Source of the DNA: Sporomusaceae bacterium
GTDB lineage: Bacteria; Bacillota; Negativicutes; UBA1444
Assembly: GCA_018434355.1 (NCBI GenBank)
Contig: JAHDPL010000025.1
Span: 1 to 64,000 of the forward strand
Length of the DNA stretch: 64,000 nt
Direction: 5' to 3'
Shown: positions 53,955 through 61,509 of the stretch, piece after piece
Layout of the letters: each line of letters opens with the position of its first letter
How positions within the stretch are numbered: the stretch's first letter is position 1
The notes under the pieces: model-generated
Seen by the model: the letters and a program-made list of their open reading frames with translations, nothing else
Told to the model about the DNA's origin: nothing
The model's database searches: none
Position numbers and translations under genes: made by a program

Positions 53955-54173
53955 ATGATGGATAAATCTTATGGTAAAACACTACGCCAAATTCGCAAAG
54001 ATAAAGGGTTGAGTCAAGAAGAATTGGCTTTCAAAACCAATTTGCACCGCACCTATATCAGTTTGCTGGAGCGTGACCAAAAAAGCCCTTCGCTTAGAAC
54101 AGTTACCACGATAGCCGCCGCAATGGGCTATAGCTTGCTTGAATTCGTTAAAAAAATGGACGAAGCGGACTGA
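53955..54173 (+). CDS. XRE-family helix-turn-helix protein
   Basis: 72 residues that are almost all HTH_3: LRQIRKDKGLSQEELAFKTN followed by LHRTYISLLERDQKSPSLRT. Either ATG at 53955 or 53958 could start it; there is no clear ribosome site. Short stand-alone XRE proteins usually control a neighbouring mobile or restriction locus. It lies directly upstream of the long non-coding region and may control it. A TATAGT-like -10 lies about 40 bases upstream. Confidence 0.85.
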   Translation: MMDKSYGKTLRQIRKDKGLSQEELAFKTNLHRTYISLLERDQKSPSLRTVTTIAAAMGYSLLEFVKKMDEAD

Positions 54174-54330
54174 TGGTTCCGTCTCATAAACTACTGCTTA
54201 TAATTCTTGCCTGAACAGAATTTATCCTGCACGGTCTCGAACTGTTTTTGCGGCAGCAAAAAGATAGCCGCCCAAACAGAAACAGAGAGATATCACAAAA
54301 ATTCTGGCAGAGCGGCGAAAACAATTACCC
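54174..54330. other. leader between XRE gene and the repeat/RNA region
   Basis: AT-rich; holds a TATAAT at 54199-54204 that could be the -10 of a rightward non-coding transcript. No clear -35 is seen. Confidence 0.3.
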
Positions 54331-54402
54331 CGGTGGCGCGAGCACGGAGCGGGAAGCCCGCAAGCAAACAAAAAACGGGCTGAAGCCCGCGCGCAGCGCC
54401 AC
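54331..54402 (+). repeat. REP-like palindromic element, copy 2
   Basis: Same unit and orientation as 50693-50765. The two copies bracket the phosphatase/ATPase and XRE genes as direct repeats about 3.6 kb apart. Confidence 0.7.
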
Positions 54403-54540
54403 CCTGCCAATCTGCGAATAACACCCATGCCCCCGCCGACGGGGTCAATTTTCGTTTGCCACTGCAAGAATGTTGCACAAAGCGTTTGGCATTTCCCTGT
54501 GAGTTGCGGTTTCCGCAGCTGCCCCCGTATTAAAAACAAC

Positions 54541-55560
54541 TTGCCAGATTATCTGCCTGACCTGAGCCGGCAGAGGCGATCCCGCAGGGTGAGAATCCGT
54601 CGTGAACCGCCGCCAGAGCAGCCCAAAGCGTCGGATAGCGCTATTTATGTAGACCCGCAGGGCGCGCAGTGAAACGAGCGGTAGACGCTTTGCGGACTAC
54701 TATACATAAATCGCGTTATCGCTGATGCGACGGCGGGGAGTTTGACGAAAACTGGCGTGGCACCGATCGGGCCGCGACCGTGACTGATTTTTCAGTTGCG
54801 GTGGCGGCTTCTTGCTGCAGTTTTAGGGAAGAGAGAACGACGAGGCGTGATCCGGATCGGCGAGGAACGAAGCCGGGCCGGTTGACGCCGAAAGACTGAC
54901 GAACCAGGATGGAAGCCGAGCGCTGCAGGCGCTACCGCGATAATCTTCTTAACCGATCCGGCCACAGGCCGCTCAACTGAAAATACCGCTTGGAAAGTGC
55001 TTCGGCAGCGACCGCCTCCCGAAGTTTCGGGTGCGGTGGCTGCTTCATTTGCAGTTTGTTTGAGTTGAGAACAACAGAGGCGATCCGGTTCGGCGCGGCA
55101 CGAAGCCGGGCCGGGTGACGCCGATGGATCGTGCAAAAACCGTCGGACTAGCGCCGTTCTCCGGGCATGGATGAACGCAGGCGGAGACGGAACCGGGAAG
55201 GTCGCAGCGAATCGCCGCGCCTGAACCGGTGGAGATGATGCCTGGCGGAATCGATGCCCTCCCCCGGAACGGCGTAGCCGGGCCGGGATGTCAAGCCGCG
55301 ACCGTGGCCGACGGGCGCAGGTGGTGAATGCTTGGACGCTGGCAAACGATAGCGCAGACAGCGGACATAGCAGATCCACATCCGAACGAAGTGAAGGATG
55401 CAGCTAAGGACCGGAGCGCCGCGGTGGCGGAAGTGTGCTTCGCTGATGCAGGGCGGCCCGAAGGGCGGTATAACGAAAGCCCGCCACCATGCGGGTGGCG
55501 GGCTGGAGGCCGGACGAGGGACGCGAAGGGGGAGGGGAGTATCGCTGCACAGAGCGAGTC
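54541..55560 (+). ncRNA. candidate large structured non-coding RNA with two paralogous domains
   Basis: A GC-rich stretch of about 1 kb without convincing ORFs. A stem CCGCCG/CGGCGG (54607-54612 with 54731-54736) encloses an interleaved pseudoknot: AAAGCGTC (54625) with GACGCTTT (54684), and an 18-bp helix at 54634-54651 with about 54702-54719. Then two domains of the same plan follow, 234 bases apart (54771-54893 and 55005-55126). Each has a hairpin with outer stems GCCGC/GCGGC or GCAGC/GCTGC, a GA/TG internal loop, a CCG/CGG stem and a 5-bp top that differs in sequence but still pairs; then a second hairpin with GGCG/CGCC, CCGG/CCGG and CGGC/GCCG around a loop ending ACGAA. An 8-bp stem CGCCGTTC/GAACGGCG (55152, 55267) closes a third domain, and an 11-bp stem AGCCCGCCACC ends near 55504. 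The strand is inferred from one G-U pair and the upstream -10. It matches no RNA class I can name. Confidence 0.55.
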
Positions 55561-55569
55561 CCTACTGAT

Positions 55570-55694
55570 CCATCAAATACCCATCAAATAAAACCCGTTT
55601 TGCAAGAATCCCATTATATCGCCATTCGCGAAGTATTTTATCAGCCGCGCGGTCGTTGGTTTCGCCGTTCCATCAAATACCCATCAAATAAAAA
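55570..55694 (+). repeat. direct repeats of a doubled CCATCAAATA motif, exactly 100 bp apart
   Basis: A 24-base unit, two CCATCAAATA-type motifs (CCATCAAATA then CCCATCAAATAAAA), occurs at 55570-55593 and again at 55670-55693. The 76 bases between the units are unique. They sit between the structured RNA region and the Schlafen-AlbA_2 stop codon. Confidence 0.75.
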
Positions 55695-55703
55695 TTGCCA
55701 TGC

Positions 55704-57170
55704 TTATGCCCAAAAGGGAACATACTGCATCATCTTGCGAGCTGCTGCGTCGTCGTAGGGTTTAATCAATCCGGCATCAATCGCTTCTTTGATCATGCGG
55801 GACGCGGTGGCGCTGTTGCGTGGTTCGATGCCAAATCGCTCTCGCAAAGTGGTATTGGTCATGAAATCCCTCTGAACATATCGCAAGCAAGCATGTTGGT
55901 AGCAGGCCCGCGTCCGGTCGTCGCGACTCATTTTGCTCAGCGGACGATGCGAAAACATAGTCACCCGCAGCGATGCATTGACTACTTCAAAATCCGGCGC
56001 AGGCAACTGATAGGCTTCAGTATGAAAAACAACCTTATCAATCCCGCTGCCACGTTCTTCACAGAAACCGACCCGCCGCATGAATGACGCCAACGCTTCG
56101 TTGCGCGATTTTGGCGGATTATCCAGCATGCGTTCTACGCTAACCAACAAATTGCCGGGGCTGGTAATCTCCATCCGCTCGGCGAAAATCTCGATCAGCG
56201 GCCCGGCGCCGGTAACGAAAAAATCTTGATGAATCAGTGCATTGGCCACGAGCTCACGAACAGCAACTTCCGGATACATTGGCACGGATTGCCGGAGAGC
56301 CTGCTTGATTACTTCATTTGCCGGCAATAGTGCATTAATATAGGAAATCAGCCCTTCAAATCCGCAGGCATAGCCTTTGCTGCCGCCTTGCTCCTTCATT
56401 GTCTCGATTCGACTGTTTCCCCGATATTGAATGACCCGCACCGCCTTGCGCTGAAGCGCACGGAATTCTTCCAGGCGCTTGGCAAACAGAATTGCGCCTA
56501 GGTTCGTGATGCACCATTGCCCTGAGTCCATGCGGCGAATCAACTGATCTGCTTCCAATGAAGATAAAATTTGCTCCCGGTTGGCCGGCAGCGGCAATTT
56601 TACCAAATCAAAATATGACGGATAGTCGAGCAAACTTAATACTCTTTCCCCTGTAATGTTTTCCGTGGCAGCCATTTCTTCGAATGGCGTCTGCTCAAAT
56701 GATCGCCACAAATTTCGTTCGATCTCGGGAAATTCCTTTAAGCGCTTTTTGTATGAGCCAATCCGAATGAACTCTTGATTCTTAAATTGTACCGGGTGGC
56801 GGAAAGCGCGACCAATTTCCAAAATTACGACGCGCTTTTCTTCCATCTGCAAATTGTAAAACCGAAAATCGATTTTGGGGCGGAGAAAGCGCAGCAGCCA
56901 GTTTTCCAGTTCCTCTTCGCCAACTTTTGCGGCAAAAGGGTCAAACGTCGTTCCGACAATATCCTGGCAACCGTCGCGCACACCCCAGACCAAATAGGCC
57001 GAAGACTTATCCGCTAAAACTGCCGAGTTGGCCAGTGCGGAAATGTATTCGCCGATTTCATCCGGATCGCCGTTATTCTCTTTAAACTCGACCCAGCCTG
57101 TTTCACGAGGCAGCTTGCAAAGCTCATGAACCAGACTGACGAGGGCATCGTGGGGGCGGATTGTAGTCAT
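55704..57170 (-). CDS. Schlafen AlbA_2 domain / HATPase_c_4 DNA-binding protein
   Basis: 488 residues. The N-terminal AlbA_2 domain (about 15-135) has WVEFKENNGDPDEIGEYISA, YLVWGVRDG and the FIRIGSYKK end. The middle carries the HATPase_c_4 segment AVRELVANALIHQDF and ITSPGNLL, with RRVGFCEERGSGIDKV, then a C-terminal winged-helix. Such proteins are common in accessory islands and have been linked to regulation and phage defence in related domains; no role is proven here. AAGGA lies before the ATG. Confidence 0.87.
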   Translation of the reverse strand: MTTIRPHDALVSLVHELCKLPRETGWVEFKENNGDPDEIGEYISALANSAVLADKSSAYLVWGVRDGCQDIVGTTFDPFAAKVGEEELENWLLRFLRPKIDFRFYNLQMEEKRVVILEIGRAFRHPVQFKNQEFIRIGSYKKRLKEFPEIERNLWRSFEQTPFEEMAATENITGERVLSLLDYPSYFDLVKLPLPANREQILSSLEADQLIRRMDSGQWCITNLGAILFAKRLEEFRALQRKAVRVIQYRGNSRIETMKEQGGSKGYACGFEGLISYINALLPANEVIKQALRQSVPMYPEVAVRELVANALIHQDFFVTGAGPLIEIFAERMEITSPGNLLVSVERMLDNPPKSRNEALASFMRRVGFCEERGSGIDKVVFHTEAYQLPAPDFEVVNASLRVTMFSHRPLSKMSRDDRTRACYQHACLRYVQRDFMTNTTLRERFGIEPRNSATASRMIKEAIDAGLIKPYDDAAARKMMQYVPFWA

Positions 57171-57503
57171 TGGGTCACTTCCTTAATCTTTTGTCAACCA
57201 ATTATTTCAACGGATTGCAAAATTCTCCTGTGAGAAAATGCTATTTGCGTTTATTCTGTTACGTGCCGGACCTCTTTACCGCCTATTTTTCTTCCGGGTT
57301 TGCGCAGCCTCTAGAATCTCTTCGCCTGCCACCTTTGTCAAGTTTGATCATTTTCGTGACGCCAGAAAAATGATCGTAAGAGTTACGAATCAAATTGACG
57401 CTGCATTTGCTGAATCAGTTCGGTATTCATGGAATTGGTCACTCCTTTTCACTCTGATGCAAAAGGGTATCAACATTGTTTTTCCCATTGAGAAAAATCG
57501 GGA
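57171..57503. other. gap with a short ORF start, probable gene remnants
   Basis: A minus-strand ORF of 15 codons (57383-57430) has AAGGAG upstream and begins MNTELIQQMQRQFDS, reminiscent of the start of DinD-type proteins, then stops. With the truncated methylase gene beside it, this looks like debris of a restriction-type island. No intact gene is visible. Confidence 0.35.
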
Positions 57504-57740
57504 TCATTCCAGCCGCCGAATCACGATGATGGGGAGAATGACGCTCTGATATTCATACGCCTTGAATTTGCCGCGCAGCCGTTCGGCGGATTTCCAAATG
57601 TCGCTGGCCAGGTTGTCCAGTTTGGGTTTGTCGATCGAAGATACCATGAAATAATTTCCTCCCGGTAACTTTACGTGAGCTTTTTCCAATGCTGCAAGCG
57701 CCGTTGTCTTGCGGGCCCTTCTCTTGTTTCTCGCTGGCAT
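57504..57740 (-). pseudogene. truncated N-terminus of a type I restriction-modification methylase (HsdM-like)
   Basis: 78 residues from ATG 57740. Residues after 35 read LDNLASDIWKSAERLRGKFK then YEYQSVILPIIVIRRLE, the helical N-terminal domain of HsdM subunits; the frame then stops, so the whole SAM-dependent catalytic domain is missing. The first 30 residues are basic and may be unrelated. It cannot methylate DNA. No hsdS or hsdR gene is in the window. Confidence 0.65.
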
Positions 57741-57955
57741 TTCCAATTTCCTGCCGATGGAAAAATTAAATCCAGCGCTTAGCAGCGGGTTGCTCCGAAA
57801 AATCCTTTGTCTTTACAAATTTTGCTGGAATAAAGTTGGACTGAGTGGTAATATATTTCTATCAATAGCTATTTTTTTGTTGACCAAACCGGATTCTTGC
57901 AGCTTTCCGGCTGGCTGGCGTCCGGAAATGAATACAGTGGGAAGGGGTTTAGCAC

Positions 57956-59617
57956 ATGACGATCCGCCGCAAAATCTCGTTGATTTTGGTGATTCTTAGT
58001 CTGTTTACCTTTGTTGTCGTAGGCGTGAACCTTTACACGTTTGATGCACTTAAGGGAGATGCGCCATCGATTAATTTGGCCGGCAGTTTGCGGTTCCGCG
58101 CCTATCGGCTGGCATGGCTGGCCGGACAAGCATCAGTTGCGCCAGAGTCCCAGCAGCAGGCGCTGCGCAAGGCGATGACCGAAGATTTGGCGACCTATGA
58201 AAAAATTATGAACGGGCTGGAAAAAGGCGATGCGACGTTGAAACTCACGCCGATGGACGATGCGGCCAGCCTGTCTCAACTCAATGCGCTAAAACCGAGC
58301 TGGCAAACTTTCCAGGCGGCAATCACCGGCGTAATCGGTTCGCAGCAGGGGCAAGCAGGGCAAATCGCCGGACAAATTCACGCAATGGTGCCCGGTTATG
58401 TGGCGGAAATGAACAAATTGGTGTTTTTGCTGGATGAGCAGTCGCAGCGCAAGGTAGCTCGGGCGAAAATGGCGGGCATCGGTTTTCTGCTTGTTTCGAT
58501 AATTGTTGCGATTGGGGCTTGGCTGATTGTGCGCAATCAGGTACTAAAACCGCTAGCAACGCTGTCGTCCTCCTTTGCCGCCATTGCCGGCGGAGGTGGC
58601 GACCTGACCCAGCGTCTGCCGGTTGGGCGTCAGGATGAAATCGGCATTATCACCGGATATTTCAATGCTTTTGTCGGCAAACTGCAGGAAATCATCAAGG
58701 TTTCCCAAACCACTGCGGTGGAAGTAAAAACGCTGTCGGAAAGTCTTTCGCGCGCCAGCGCAGAAAGCGCCAAAGCCGTCGAACAAGTTGCCCAGGCGGT
58801 ATCGGAAGTTGCCGGGCAGGCCACAGACCAAGACAAGGCGATGCAGGATTTCTCCAGTCGCATCGGCACGATCAATGCCAGCATGCGACAGATGGCCGGC
58901 CATGCACAGAATACGGCCAAGCTGTCGGAGGAATCACAGCAGCAGGCTGACGACGGACGACAGCAGACTCAAACTGTCGTGACAGAAACGATGGCTCTCA
59001 ATAAAACTGTCGGCGCAATGAATGAAAACGTGGCAGCCTTAACCAGAAATTCGGCGGATATCAATCAAATCATCGGTCTGATCAAGCAAATCGCCGGACA
59101 GACCAATCTACTCGCGCTAAACGCAGCGATTGAAGCGGCGCGGGCCGGTGAACAGGGTCGCGGCTTTGCCGTGGTAGCGGAGGAAGTGCGAAAATTAGCC
59201 GAGCAAAGCGATGAGGCTGCGAATCAGGTGACGGAAAAAATATCGGCGATTCAAAGCCAGGTATCGGATACGCAAAATGCAAATAACCAGGTAGTAACGG
59301 AATTGCAACGCATCACCACCGTTGTGTCGGATTTGTCGACGGCTCTGGATGCGATCGTTGGCCGATCAGTTGACAGTCGCAACGCGGTCGATGAAATCGC
59401 CCGGCTCAACGGGCACACTTCCGGTGAGTTTTCCACGTTGGACAGCCGATCGCATGAAGTGGCGGCAGCAGCGCGCGAAATCGCCGGATTGTCGCAGGAT
59501 TCGGCAGCCGCGATTGAAGAGCAGACCGCGTCGATCGAGGAATTCACCGCTACGGCGCAGCATCTATCCTCTTTGGCTCAGGAACTGGAAAAGCAGGTAT
59601 CCCGTTTCCGGACTTGA
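57956..59617 (+). CDS. methyl-accepting chemotaxis protein with a NarX-like nitrate/nitrite sensor
   Basis: 553 residues. First helix (about 8-26), periplasmic sensor (about 30-170), second helix ([18 protein letters not shown]), HAMP and a signalling domain whose tip ([17 protein letters not shown]) is intact. The sensor begins [18 protein letters not shown], which matches the P-box of NarX/NarQ sensors. In NarX this box binds nitrate or nitrite. AAGGGG precedes the ATG by 8 bases. With nrfHA and hcp in the same window, taxis to nitrite or nitrate is plausible. Confidence 0.85.
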   Translation: MTIRRKISLILVILSLFTFVVVGVNLYTFDALKGDAPSINLAGSLRFRAYRLAWLAGQASVAPESQQQALRKAMTEDLATYEKIMNGLEKGDATLKLTPMDDAASLSQLNALKPSWQTFQAAITGVIGSQQGQAGQIAGQIHAMVPGYVAEMNKLVFLLDEQSQRKVARAKMAGIGFLLVSIIVAIGAWLIVRNQVLKPLATLSSSFAAIAGGGGDLTQRLPVGRQDEIGIITGYFNAFVGKLQEIIKVSQTTAVEVKTLSESLSRASAESAKAVEQVAQAVSEVAGQATDQDKAMQDFSSRIGTINASMRQMAGHAQNTAKLSEESQQQADDGRQQTQTVVTETMALNKTVGAMNENVAALTRNSADINQIIGLIKQIAGQTNLLALNAAIEAARAGEQGRGFAVVAEEVRKLAEQSDEAANQVTEKISAIQSQVSDTQNANNQVVTELQRITTVVSDLSTALDAIVGRSVDSRNAVDEIARLNGHTSGEFSTLDSRSHEVAAAAREIAGLSQDSAAAIEEQTASIEEFTATAQHLSSLAQELEKQVSRFRT

Positions 59618-59649
59618 CGCCTTTTTGCTTACAACACTTTGCGCATAAA

Positions 59650-59685
59650 AAGCCGGGGTTACGAAATTGTAGCCCCGGCTCAACT
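59650..59685. terminator. terminator after the chemoreceptor gene
   Basis: AGCCGGGG and CCCCGGCT pair, extended by TAC/GTA, then CAACTTTATTTT. It sits between converging genes. Confidence 0.75.
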
Positions 59686-59708
59686 TTATTTTCGCGGTTG
59701 TTTCCGCT

Positions 59709-60044
59709 TTATTCCTCTTCATCTTCCTTTAGTTCGATGGTTTCCCCGTCGAGCTTGCCGTTCCAGATTTCCTCGCGTAGCGCGTCGTCTCCGCCACCCT
59801 CGTCTCGGCCTTCCTCCATCGCCAGGATCGCGGCAATCCGGTGGATAATGTCGTGCGCTTCCTCGACCCGTTTTTCCGCCACCGTGGCGGTCGGTTTCTC
59901 CTCGGTTTCGGCCACATCTTCCACCGCGCCGATCACCTGGCCGATCTGGCCGATGCGGCGCTGGGTCAGTTCATCCTGCGAGGCGACTTCCTCAAAGGCC
60001 CCCAGCAGCACCCGGATGATTTTCGTAATATCAGTAAGTAACAT
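59709..60044 (-). CDS. acidic coiled-coil protein of unknown function (phage-module neighbour)
   Basis: 111 residues from ATG 60044, 8 bases after GGAGG. It begins MLLTDITKIIRVLLGAFEEV, has a helical middle (VAEKRVEEAHDIIHRIAAIL) and ends in a very acidic tail (IELKEDEEE). No family is recognised. It lies beside the YvrJ-type trio and may belong to the same phage-derived module. Confidence 0.6.
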   Translation of the reverse strand: MLLTDITKIIRVLLGAFEEVASQDELTQRRIGQIGQVIGAVEDVAETEEKPTATVAEKRVEEAHDIIHRIAAILAMEEGRDEGGGDDALREEIWNGKLDGETIELKEDEEE

Positions 60045-60145
60045 AATATTTTCCTCCATTCATCATTTCTTTTTGTCCGGCAATGATCCGCCGCCGGTGG
60101 CGTTAGTTTGGGTTTGCGAACTTGATAGGCAAAAACTTGATAATT

Positions 60146-60174
60146 GGATCATTGGGGACTGTCCCCAATGATCC
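60146..60174. repeat. REP-type palindrome
   Basis: GGATCATTGGGGA and its exact complement surround CTG. Palindromes of this TTGGGGACTGTCCCCAA kind are common, dispersed elements in clostridia and relatives and are often tied to Y1 transposases. Confidence 0.6.
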
Positions 60175-60208
60175 TGCATGGTAAAATATCTACCAAGAGG
60201 TGGTATAA

Positions 60209-60430
60209 ATGGGTCTTGTCTGCTATTGCAAGAACGTCACGGAGGAAGAAATCATTGACCATGTGGCGATCCGACAATGTTGCTCCTCGATCGAGGATAT
60301 TCAGCGTCACACCGGAGCCAACACCGGCAATCAGTGCAAGAAAATGAATCCCTCCGGTAGCTGATGTTCTCCTGAGGTGCAATCGGTGATTGCCAAAGCT
60401 CTCGCGTTGCGAGCCAACCCAACGAAATGA
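60209..60430 (+). CDS. 2Fe-2S-binding BFD-like protein, candidate selenoprotein
   Basis: The ATG at 60209 follows GAGGTGG by 5 bases. Translation reads MGLVCYCKNVTEEEIIDHVA, a CxC-type 2Fe-2S domain as in bacterioferritin-associated ferredoxin and related small proteins, through QRHTGANTGNQCKKMNPSGS, then TGA at 60362-60364, then CSPEVQSVIAKALALRANPT to a TGA at 60428. Homologues I know from this family continue GKCCSP at that point, so the TGA aligns with the first Cys of a CC pair, a hallmark of selenocysteine. A stem GCAATC/GATTGC with loop GGT (60379-60393) lies 14 bases after the TGA, as a bacterial SECIS should. If read to the end, it is 73 residues with Sec at 52. Confidence 0.75.
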
Positions 60431-60432
60431 AA

Positions 60433-60497
60433 AAGACCGGGTTCAAGAGTTGCGCAGGTTGTGATTTTCACTCTAATGCATTCTCTTACCCGGTCTT
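60433..60497. terminator. inverted repeat after the 2Fe-2S gene
   Basis: AAGACCGGGT and ACCCGGTCTT bound a 45-base loop, immediately after the stop codon. Confidence 0.45.
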
Positions 60498-60537
60498 GTT
60501 CATCTACCTTCCCCATGCCGGAGTGGTCGTCCAGCCT

Positions 60538-60732
60538 TTACGCCGTCTTTTTTTCGTTTCGCTGCCGCCACTCCCTACATTCATTGCAGCGGTTCTGCTG
60601 GTCCTCCAGCCGCTGGCAGATAGCCACGGCGGTCTTTTCAAACGCGCCGAGACGATCGTCAAGCTTCACCAAAAGCCATGCCGAAACGGCAATCGGGAAT
60701 CCCACCTGCGATACCAGCTGGGCCCAGTCCAT
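60538..60732 (-). CDS. YvrJ-family small membrane protein
   Basis: 64 residues. It begins MDWAQLVSQVGFPIAVSAWL and continues LVKLDDRLGAFEKT, matching YvrJ proteins (one membrane helix, then a coiled-coil tail). Its ATG overlaps the stop of the DUF2922 gene, so the two are coupled. YvrJ, DUF2922 and DUF1659 form a conserved trio in Firmicutes, perhaps phage-like lysis or surface structures; function is unproven. Confidence 0.78.
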   Translation of the reverse strand: MDWAQLVSQVGFPIAVSAWLLVKLDDRLGAFEKTAVAICQRLEDQQNRCNECREWRQRNEKKTA

Positions 60733-60734
60733 GC

Positions 60735-60947
60735 CTAGGCCAGTACGCCGGTATCCTGGATCAGGATCGACGGTTCGAGCGCGTTCACCAAGTCGCCGCC
60801 AGTGGTGGCGAACAGATTCTTGGCGATGATCAGCGCCTGCGTCGCCTGGACTTCCGCTTTGGTCAGGCCGTCTTTCGGGCCAACCAAAGTGAAGTTGACG
60901 ATACTGCCGCCGGCGTTGCGAAACGGCATCTTGAGTGTCTTGGTCAT
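60735..60947 (-). CDS. DUF2922 family protein
   Basis: 70 residues matching DUF2922: MTKTLKMPFRN, then VNFTLVGPKDGLTKAEVQAT and ending LVNALEPSILIQDTGVL. AGGAGG precedes the ATG. It lies between the DUF1659 and YvrJ genes. Confidence 0.82.
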   Translation of the reverse strand: MTKTLKMPFRNAGGSIVNFTLVGPKDGLTKAEVQATQALIIAKNLFATTGGDLVNALEPSILIQDTGVLA

Positions 60948-60984
60948 CGGGTTGTCCTCCTTTCATTAGTTTGGGGCTTCAGGG

Positions 60985-61209
60985 TTACTCGTTCGACAAG
61001 TCGGCTTCGTCGGTGCGGATGATCGCGACGAGCGCCGCGCCCTGCAAACCGCCGATGCTGGCACCCACGTCGAACAGGTCCTGGTCGGACGATGCCGGTT
61101 TCACGTTGGAAAACCGCAGCGTCTTGTACTGGGCCGCGCCGCTGGCACTGGTGCCGTTGGCGACCTTGATGCCGATGCGGGATTCCTGGGGCGTTTTCAC
61201 AACAGCCAT
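60985..61209 (-). CDS. DUF1659 family protein
   Basis: 74 residues matching DUF1659: KTLRFSNVKPASSDQDLFDVG and the end VAIIRTDEADLSNE. AAGGAGGAG precedes the ATG. It is the first of the DUF1659-DUF2922-YvrJ trio. Confidence 0.82.
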   Translation of the reverse strand: MAVVKTPQESRIGIKVANGTSASGAAQYKTLRFSNVKPASSDQDLFDVGASIGGLQGAALVAIIRTDEADLSNE

Positions 61210-61324
61210 GAGGTCTCCTCCTTTCCGGTGGCGGGGTTGCCGCGTCCCGAACTATTTATGAAAAACGGGCTGCGCCCGAATTTCCGAATCCGTGCCCGCA
61301 CCCCGCATTGCCTCTGAAAATGAG

Positions 61325-61355
61325 AAAGGGACACGCCATGGCTTGACGTGTCCCC
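61325..61355 (-). terminator. terminator upstream of the YvrJ trio (minus strand)
   Basis: On the minus strand GGGACACG and CGTGTCCC pair and are followed by TTTCTCATTTT. It directly follows the tRNA-like element. Confidence 0.6.
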
Positions 61356-61363
61356 CTAAAATG

Positions 61364-61437
61364 GGGATGGAGGTACTTATGGCAGCCCCCGGATTGCAAG
61401 TCCGGCGGTGATACCCTTCGTGTTCGCTCCATCCCCT
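61364..61437. other. tRNA-like 74-bp element with degenerate T-arm
   Basis: GGGGATGGAG and CTCCATCCCC form a 10-bp end stem and CCGGA/TCCGG an anticodon-type stem with loop TTGCAAG on the plus strand (anticodon GCA, Cys) or CTTGCAA on the minus strand. A D-loop-like TATGGCAG is present on the plus strand, but no TTCGA T-loop and no encoded CCA. It is the size of a tRNA yet cannot be called as one. Confidence 0.4.
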
Positions 61438-61509
61438 TAGAAGCCTATTCACTTGTCTGGCTTCAGTATACGCCTATCGCAAAACGCCTGTCAAATTGAC
61501 GCGGCGCAG

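Noticed and set aside
54792-55379. Minus-strand ORF of 195 codons in the GC-rich non-coding block
   Set aside because: Arg/Ser/Pro-rich translation without domains or ribosome site, crossing several conserved RNA stems. Absence of stops is explained by high GC.
54541-55560. Assignment of the structured region to a group II intron, HEARO/omega RNA, RNase P or tmRNA
   Set aside because: I could not find intron domain V or boundary motifs, an RT or HNH partner ORF, RNase P core motifs or a tmRNA tag frame. A covariance search is needed before naming a class.
60362-60364. TGA as an ordinary stop of a 51-residue protein
   Set aside because: The frame continues with family-like sequence, the next codon is Cys, and a SECIS-like stem follows. 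The short form remains possible only if the genome lacks Sec genes.
61364-61437. Functional tRNA-Cys or tRNA-Ala
   Set aside because: No TTCGA T-loop, no workable T-stem and no CCA. Reported as a tRNA-like element instead.
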